Shown in pieces: positions 5,754 to 9,357 of a DNA stretch of 9,357 nucleotides. The number at the start of each line of letters is the position of its first letter. Position 1 is the stretch's first letter. Under the pieces are notes generated by a model. It was not told the origin of the DNA and made no database searches. It was given only the letters and a program-made list of their open reading frames with translations. This DNA comes from Clostridia bacterium (GTDB lineage: Bacteria > Bacillota > Clostridia > Oscillospirales > Butyricicoccaceae). Both the position numbers and the translations under genes were made by a program. Location of the stretch: positions 1 to 9,357 of the forward strand of contig JAFZPW010000156.1 of assembly GCA_017552495.1 (NCBI GenBank), in the 5' to 3' direction.

Positions 5754-6994
5754 GATTCTTGTTCTCCTTTCGCAGCGGCTTGTCCCGCGCAAAAGCCCGT
5801 AGACCAGGCGATTTGCAAATTAAAGCCGCCGGTATATGCGTCAACGTCCAAAATCTCGCCGGCAAGGTAGAGATTTCCGACCTTTTTGGAACGCATGGTT
5901 TTGGGATCAACTTCTTTTACCGAAATGCCGCCCGAGGTGACGATGGCCTCATCCCACGAGCCAAACCCCGTCAGTATAAGCGGAAAGGCTTTCAGCAGTC
6001 GGCAAAATCCTTCCCGCTGCTTTTTGGTGATCCCGTTCACTTTTTGCGCGCCCGTGATGCCCGACAGTTCCACCGCTGCGGGAATCAACTTTGTTGGAAG
6101 CAGACCGGAAAGCGCGTTGGAAAAATCTCGGTTTCGTGTCTGTGAAAAATCCCGCAAAATCCGCTTGTCCAGCGTATCCGCGTCAAGCGCCGGTTTCAGA
6201 TCGATCTCCGCCTGATAAGGAAAGCTGTGCTTGCCGCAGGACAAATGCGCCGATGCGCTGAGCACCAGCGGGCCGGAAACGCCCTTGTCGGTAAACAGCA
6301 TTTCGCCAAACTCCGAAAAGATTGTTTTCCCGTCTTTTTTCACGGTAAAGGTCACATTCCGCAGTGAAAGCCCCTCCAGGCGGGCAGGAAGATCTCCCTC
6401 CGCCAGCAGCGGAACCAGCGACGGCTTGATTCGCGTCACCGTATGTCCCACAGACTGTGCCAGCAGATAACCGCTTCCGTCGGAACCGGTCTTGGGATAG
6501 GATCGGCCGCCGGCGGCAAGGATGTAAGCGTCGGCCCGCAATCGCCGTCCGTCCTGTAAAACCGCTTCCGCAACGCGGCCCTCTGCCATGGTGAGTTCCA
6601 CAGCTTTTCCCTGCAATACGGTAACGCCAAGGCGGTGCATCTGCGTTCGCAGCGCGCCGGAAATGTCTTTGGCGCGGTCAGACTCCGGAAAGACCCGATT
6701 GCCCCGCTCGGTCTTGAGCGGCACGCCAAGCGCGGAAAAATAGGCCATGACATCCCGCGAACTCATGGCAGAAAAGGCACTGTAAAGGAATTTACCATTC
6801 GTTACGATGTTACGCATCAATTCCTCGTTCTGGCAATCGTTGGTCAGATTGCAGCGGCCTTTTCCTGTGATGTTGAGCTTGACGCCGCAAAAAGCGTTTC
6901 GTTCCAGCAAAATAACGGCAGCACCAGCCGATGCTGCCGTACACGCGGCCATCATCCCAGCGGGCCCGCCGCCGATAACCAGAACCCGCCTCAT
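5750..6994 (-). CDS. NAD(P)/FAD-dependent oxidoreductase, HI0933/BaiN family
   Basis: This 414-aa flavoprotein begins with a Rossmann dinucleotide-binding motif, VLVIGGGPAGMMAA (4-17), for FAD. It then carries the family signature KLNITGKGRCNLTN (39-52), a central AAGGRSYPKTGSDGSGY block, and the C-terminal FAD-contact motif NLYLAGEILDVDAYTGGFNLQIAWSTG. These define the HI0933-like family; one member, BaiN, is implicated in bile-acid 7-dehydroxylation, but the natural substrate of most members, including this one, is unknown. AAGGAG lies 8 bases before the ATG. The start overlaps the RpiR-type regulator stop by 4 bp and the stop overlaps the cmk start by 4 bp, so it is translationally coupled on both sides. 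Its position next to cmk suggests a conserved housekeeping role rather than bile-acid metabolism. Confidence 0.93.
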   Translation of the reverse strand: MRRVLVIGGGPAGMMAACTAASAGAAVILLERNAFCGVKLNITGKGRCNLTNDCQNEELMRNIVTNGKFLYSAFSAMSSRDVMAYFSALGVPLKTERGNRVFPESDRAKDISGALRTQMHRLGVTVLQGKAVELTMAEGRVAEAVLQDGRRLRADAYILAAGGRSYPKTGSDGSGYLLAQSVGHTVTRIKPSLVPLLAEGDLPARLEGLSLRNVTFTVKKDGKTIFSEFGEMLFTDKGVSGPLVLSASAHLSCGKHSFPYQAEIDLKPALDADTLDKRILRDFSQTRNRDFSNALSGLLPTKLIPAAVELSGITGAQKVNGITKKQREGFCRLLKAFPLILTGFGSWDEAIVTSGGISVKEVDPKTMRSKKVGNLYLAGEILDVDAYTGGFNLQIAWSTGFCAGQAAAKGEQES

Positions 6995-7842
6995 GCTTCG
7001 CGCTCCTTTCCCCGATATTGCCCGGCCGCCGCAAAAGATGCCAGTTTTTTCTGCGCCTTTTCATCATTGTGCGCCAGAAGGCAGACGATCATGCTGCAAA
7101 GCGAGATCAGCGGCGCCATGCTGCCGCCGAGGCCGTAATCGCCGCACTCCGCGACCAAACTGATGTCCGCGTCCTGCGCGGCGGCAGAATTGTGACTTTC
7201 GGTAATGGTTGCTGTGCAGACCTCCCGCTCCCGGGCAAAGGACAATAGATCCAAGGTCGCTTGCTGATGTTCCGGAAAGGCAAAGCACAGCAAAAGATCC
7301 CCCGCCGCCATGCCGGAAGCGCCGCTCAGCGGATCGAATCCCAACTGGTTCAGAGCGCAGACATTCGACAAAAGCACCCGGAGATAGGATGCCAGATAAT
7401 TTGCCGCAGCGGAGGAATACTGTTGTCCGTATAAATAAATCTTCCCGGAAAGCATCATCCGTGTGCACAGATTATTCAACGCGTCAAGCGGATTGAGACT
7501 GAGAATTTTTTTAATGTTCAGCGCGTCGTGAGCAGCGATGCTGTTGAGCAGTTCCAGATCGGAAGATGCGTTTTCCTCCGCCCGGTCAAATCGCTCCAGC
7601 GTATTCAGGCGGTATTTGAGCTCCAACTGCATCGCGTTCTGAAAATCGCCAAATCCTTTATACCCCAAAGCGGAGGCAAATCGAATTACCGTGGATTGAC
7701 TGACGCCGGTGACCGAGGCAAGATCAAAAGAACTCATAAAAGCGGCCTTGTCGCAATGCTCCGTAACAAAACGCGCCAAAAGATGCTGCCCTTTGGTAAA
7801 CCCACCGGCATTTTCCGTGATGGCCTCGTTGATCCGCTTCAT
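6991..7842 (-). CDS. MurR/RpiR-family transcriptional regulator (HTH + SIS domain)
   Basis: This 283-aa protein has the two-domain plan of RpiR/MurR regulators. The N-terminal helix-turn-helix (about 1-75, LASVTGVSQSTVIRFASALGYKGFGDFQNA at 41-70) is followed by a SIS sugar-phosphate-binding domain (about 120-255, with IYLYGQQYSSAAANYLASYL, then GDLLLCFAFPEHQQATLDLL). Such regulators usually sense a phosphosugar and control sugar or amino-sugar genes. The ATG at 7840-7842 is chosen because GGAGGGG lies 5 bases upstream and the N-terminus matches the family. A longer open frame to 8094 would overlap the pseudouridine synthase gene and is rejected. No sugar gene is adjacent, so its target and ligand are unknown. 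The divergent C-terminal half of the SIS domain (240-283) is less typical. Confidence 0.88.
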   Translation of the reverse strand: MKRINEAITENAGGFTKGQHLLARFVTEHCDKAAFMSSFDLASVTGVSQSTVIRFASALGYKGFGDFQNAMQLELKYRLNTLERFDRAEENASSDLELLNSIAAHDALNIKKILSLNPLDALNNLCTRMMLSGKIYLYGQQYSSAAANYLASYLRVLLSNVCALNQLGFDPLSGASGMAAGDLLLCFAFPEHQQATLDLLSFAREREVCTATITESHNSAAAQDADISLVAECGDYGLGGSMAPLISLCSMIVCLLAHNDEKAQKKLASFAAAGQYRGKEREA

Positions 7843-7871
7843 AGTTGCCCCTCCATTTATCTTTATGTCAC

Positions 7872-7900
7872 AGAATACTACAGAGATTTGAGATATGCAA
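7872..7900 (-). promoter_or_regulatory. Possible internal promoter before the RpiR-type regulator
   Basis: On the minus strand TTGCAT (7895-7900) and TATTCT (7872-7877) are 17 bases apart, across the end of the pseudouridine synthase gene and 30 bases before the regulator ATG. The 35-base gap here (7843-7877) is the only real gap in the operon. Both boxes are weak matches to consensus, so this is tentative. Confidence 0.25.
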
Positions 7901-8597
7901 CCTCTTGCTTGGTCAAAAAACGCCAACTTCCAGTCGGCAAGTCTTTCAACTTTATATCCCCTTCCGCAACACGCTTTAACGAGTTTACCGTGTAACCTAA
8001 TTTCGCGCACATTCGCCGAATTTGCCGGTTTTTCCCCTGCCGGATGGCAATCGTCATAATGTAGCCCGATTCGGTCTTGCCAAGCAGCCTGCACCGTGCG
8101 GGAAGCAGCCGCTCGCCGTCCAGCTCGATTGCGCCGGAAAGCGGGATCTCCGGCGAAGGAAGCTGCTCCTCGTCCGGCGTCAACTTTACCAAATACTCTT
8201 TATACACTTCATGGGAAGGGTGCATCAGATGATGGGCCAGTTCCCCGTCATTGGTCAGCAACAGCAGGCCTTCGGAATGCATATCCAGCCTGCCAATGGG
8301 ATAGACTCGCTGTGGGACGCCTTCCAGCAGATCAAGCACCGATTTGCGCCCGGCCTCATCGGAAAGCGTTGTGACATAGCCGCGGGGTTTGTTGAGCATG
8401 ATGTAACACTTTTCCGCCGCTTTTGTGTCGATCCGTTTACCGTCCAGGCAGATCTCGTCTGCTTCCGGATCAGCGGAATCGCCAAGCATCGCTGTAAAGC
8501 CGTTCACCTGTACTCTGCCTGATTTTATATATGTTTCAGCCGCTCTTCGGGAACAAATTCCCGCAGATGAAAGGATTTTCTGAAGTCGTTCTTTCAA
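7878..8597 (-). CDS. Pseudouridine synthase, RsuA/RluB/E/F family
   Basis: This 239-aa enzyme isomerises a uridine in ribosomal RNA to pseudouridine. An N-terminal S4 RNA-binding domain (1-60, ERLQKILSSAGICSRRAAETYIKSGRVQVNG) precedes the catalytic domain. The latter includes IMLNKPRGYVTT (66-77), the active-site motif GRLDMHSEGLLLLTNDG with Asp105, and KNRQIRRM (189-196). These fit RluB (23S rRNA) or RsuA (16S rRNA); in Firmicutes the gene is usually annotated rluB. The start is TTG (8595-8597) with GGAGG 10 bases upstream. The S4 domain begins immediately, so no earlier ATG is needed. The start lies 62 bp inside the preceding carboxypeptidase gene, an unusual overlap implying translational coupling. 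Confidence 0.94.
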   Translation of the reverse strand: MKERLQKILSSAGICSRRAAETYIKSGRVQVNGFTAMLGDSADPEADEICLDGKRIDTKAAEKCYIMLNKPRGYVTTLSDEAGRKSVLDLLEGVPQRVYPIGRLDMHSEGLLLLTNDGELAHHLMHPSHEVYKEYLVKLTPDEEQLPSPEIPLSGAIELDGERLLPARCRLLGKTESGYIMTIAIRQGKNRQIRRMCAKLGYTVNSLKRVAEGDIKLKDLPTGSWRFLTKQEVAYLKSL

Positions 8598-9357
8598 AAG
8601 AGAATTTCCTCCAAATCATACGGATTTTTTCCAGGAGTCCCGGTGCAGCGGCGGGCTCCGGGGCACAGTCATTTGCAAAATACACGGGAGTTTCAAACAA
8701 AAGCCGCCCGCCCAGCCACACCTGCAGCGCACCGTAACGTTCTCCTGCTTTGACGGGAGCGTAACAAAACCGCGGCCCGCACAAAACGATCCGCAAACGG
8801 GCGGATTCCTCCGGCTGCAAGCAGCAGGAAAACCCTTCATTGCAATACAACCGTGCTTCGGCATGATCCGCTGCGATCAACGGAACACTTCCGCAATCCC
8901 CGGCGCCAACCGGGTTGCAAGGCTGGTATTGCGAAAAGCCTCGCTCATACAGCGCGGCATGATCGTCCCAATCATCAGGATCGTTGAGCGTAACGGCAAC
9001 CAGCATCCGCCCGTTTTCTTCCTTTGCCGAAACCAGGCACCGGCCGCACGACTTCGTAAAACCCGTTTTTACGCCGCAGGCGCCGATTTCTTTTAACAGG
9101 CGATTATGATTGTGCATGGAGCGATTGGCCGCAAACACCGATTCTGTGGCCACGATACGGGCAAATTCCGGATTGTCAAGCGCAAATGCCGTCAGCTTGG
9201 CCAGATCACGGGCCGTACTGTAATGAGTCGGGCCGTCGAGCCCGCTGGCATTGTCGAAATGTGTGTCGGAAAGCCCCAGTTCTGACGCGATTTCGTTCAT
9301 GCGCGCCACAAAGCCCGCTGCCCCCTCCGGATGCATGCCTGCCAGTTCCGTCGCGGC
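8536..9357 (-). CDS. D-alanyl-D-alanine carboxypeptidase (S11 family, DacF/PBP5-like), 5' end missing
   Basis: The gene runs off the right edge; 273 C-terminal residues are visible. It belongs to the low-molecular-weight penicillin-binding proteins that remove the terminal D-Ala from peptidoglycan stem peptides outside the membrane. Visible hallmarks are AATELAG, which follows the SxN motif region, the DTHFDNASGLDGPTHYSTARDLAKL block, HNHNRLL, and the third active-site motif KTG in GVKTGFTKSCGRCLVSA. A beta-rich C-terminal domain follows, with a short basic/hydrophobic end (LLEKIRMIWRKF) that could anchor to the membrane. The SxxK serine and signal peptide lie outside the window. The C-terminus runs 62 bp into the pseudouridine synthase gene, adding about 20 residues with no family look. 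Twelve cysteines in the visible part are unusual for an exported enzyme. Confidence 0.93.
   Translation of the reverse strand, partial: AATELAGMHPEGAAGFVARMNEIASELGLSDTHFDNASGLDGPTHYSTARDLAKLTAFALDNPEFARIVATESVFAANRSMHNHNRLLKEIGACGVKTGFTKSCGRCLVSAKEENGRMLVAVTLNDPDDWDDHAALYERGFSQYQPCNPVGAGDCGSVPLIAADHAEARLYCNEGFSCCLQPEESARLRIVLCGPRFCYAPVKAGERYGALQVWLGGRLLFETPVYFANDCAPEPAAAPGLLEKIRMIWRKFSFERTTSENPFICGNLFPKSG

Noticed and set aside
5754..5792. 13-codon N-terminal extension of cmk
   Set aside because: The extended peptide is not part of the family, and the 5753 start has a ribosome binding site and an ATGA overlap.
7843..8094. 84-codon N-terminal extension of the RpiR-type regulator
   Set aside because: It overlaps the well-supported 3' half of the pseudouridine synthase gene, and a strong ribosome binding site immediately precedes the 7842 start.
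8022..8522. 166-codon open frame on + opposite the pseudouridine synthase gene
   Set aside because: Shadow of the synthase coding sequence with no supporting signals.
1..9357. CRISPR array, tRNA/rRNA genes, insertion-sequence ends, riboswitch
   Set aside because: I saw no regularly spaced repeats, no cloverleaf or rRNA-like sequence, no transposase or paired terminal inverted repeats, and no leader long enough for a riboswitch.

Overview
The window looks like chromosomal DNA from a low-to-mid-GC Clostridia (Firmicutes), most likely Oscillospirales/Ruminococcaceae. This rests on an IspH–ribosomal S1 fusion gene, the order pseudouridine synthase – flavoprotein – cmk – plsC – ispH/S1, strong AGGAGG-type ribosome binding sites, and the protein sequences. 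The organism call is an inference; no marker RNA is present.

Layout. (1) 1-267: the 3' end of radA on the + strand. It converges on a 44-codon cysteine-rich protein gene (253-387, -) and the two share one hairpin terminator. (2) 388-830: no intact gene. This stretch holds a GC-rich relic that looks like a fragment of a mobile-element protein (about 436-720) and a perfect 13-bp AT-rich inverted repeat (779-808). (3) 831-2478: a divergent pair, a methylated-DNA–cysteine methyltransferase (-) and an Xer-type tyrosine recombinase (+), only 37 bp apart. The recombinase ends in a strong hairpin terminator. (4) 2499-9357: one tightly packed minus-strand operon. In transcription order it encodes a D-Ala-D-Ala carboxypeptidase (cut by the window edge), an RsuA/RluB-type pseudouridine synthase, an RpiR/SIS regulator, a HI0933/BaiN-type flavoprotein, cytidylate kinase, a PlsC-type acyltransferase, and the IspH–S1 fusion.

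The operon combines housekeeping functions: peptidoglycan trimming, rRNA modification, CMP/dCMP phosphorylation, phospholipid synthesis, isoprenoid precursor synthesis and translation. Most neighbours overlap by 4-8 nt (ATGA-type junctions), and dacF-like/rluB-like overlap by 62 nt, so translational coupling is likely. The RpiR regulator is the one gene that does not obviously belong.

I see no large novel defence or mobile system. The most interesting signals are: a candidate promoter plus a perfect Shine-Dalgarno inside the ispH part of the fusion, placed to make free S1; the small Cys-rich protein gene; the relic region with an orphan palindrome/-10/SD; and the unusual dacF–rluB overlap with a TTG start.
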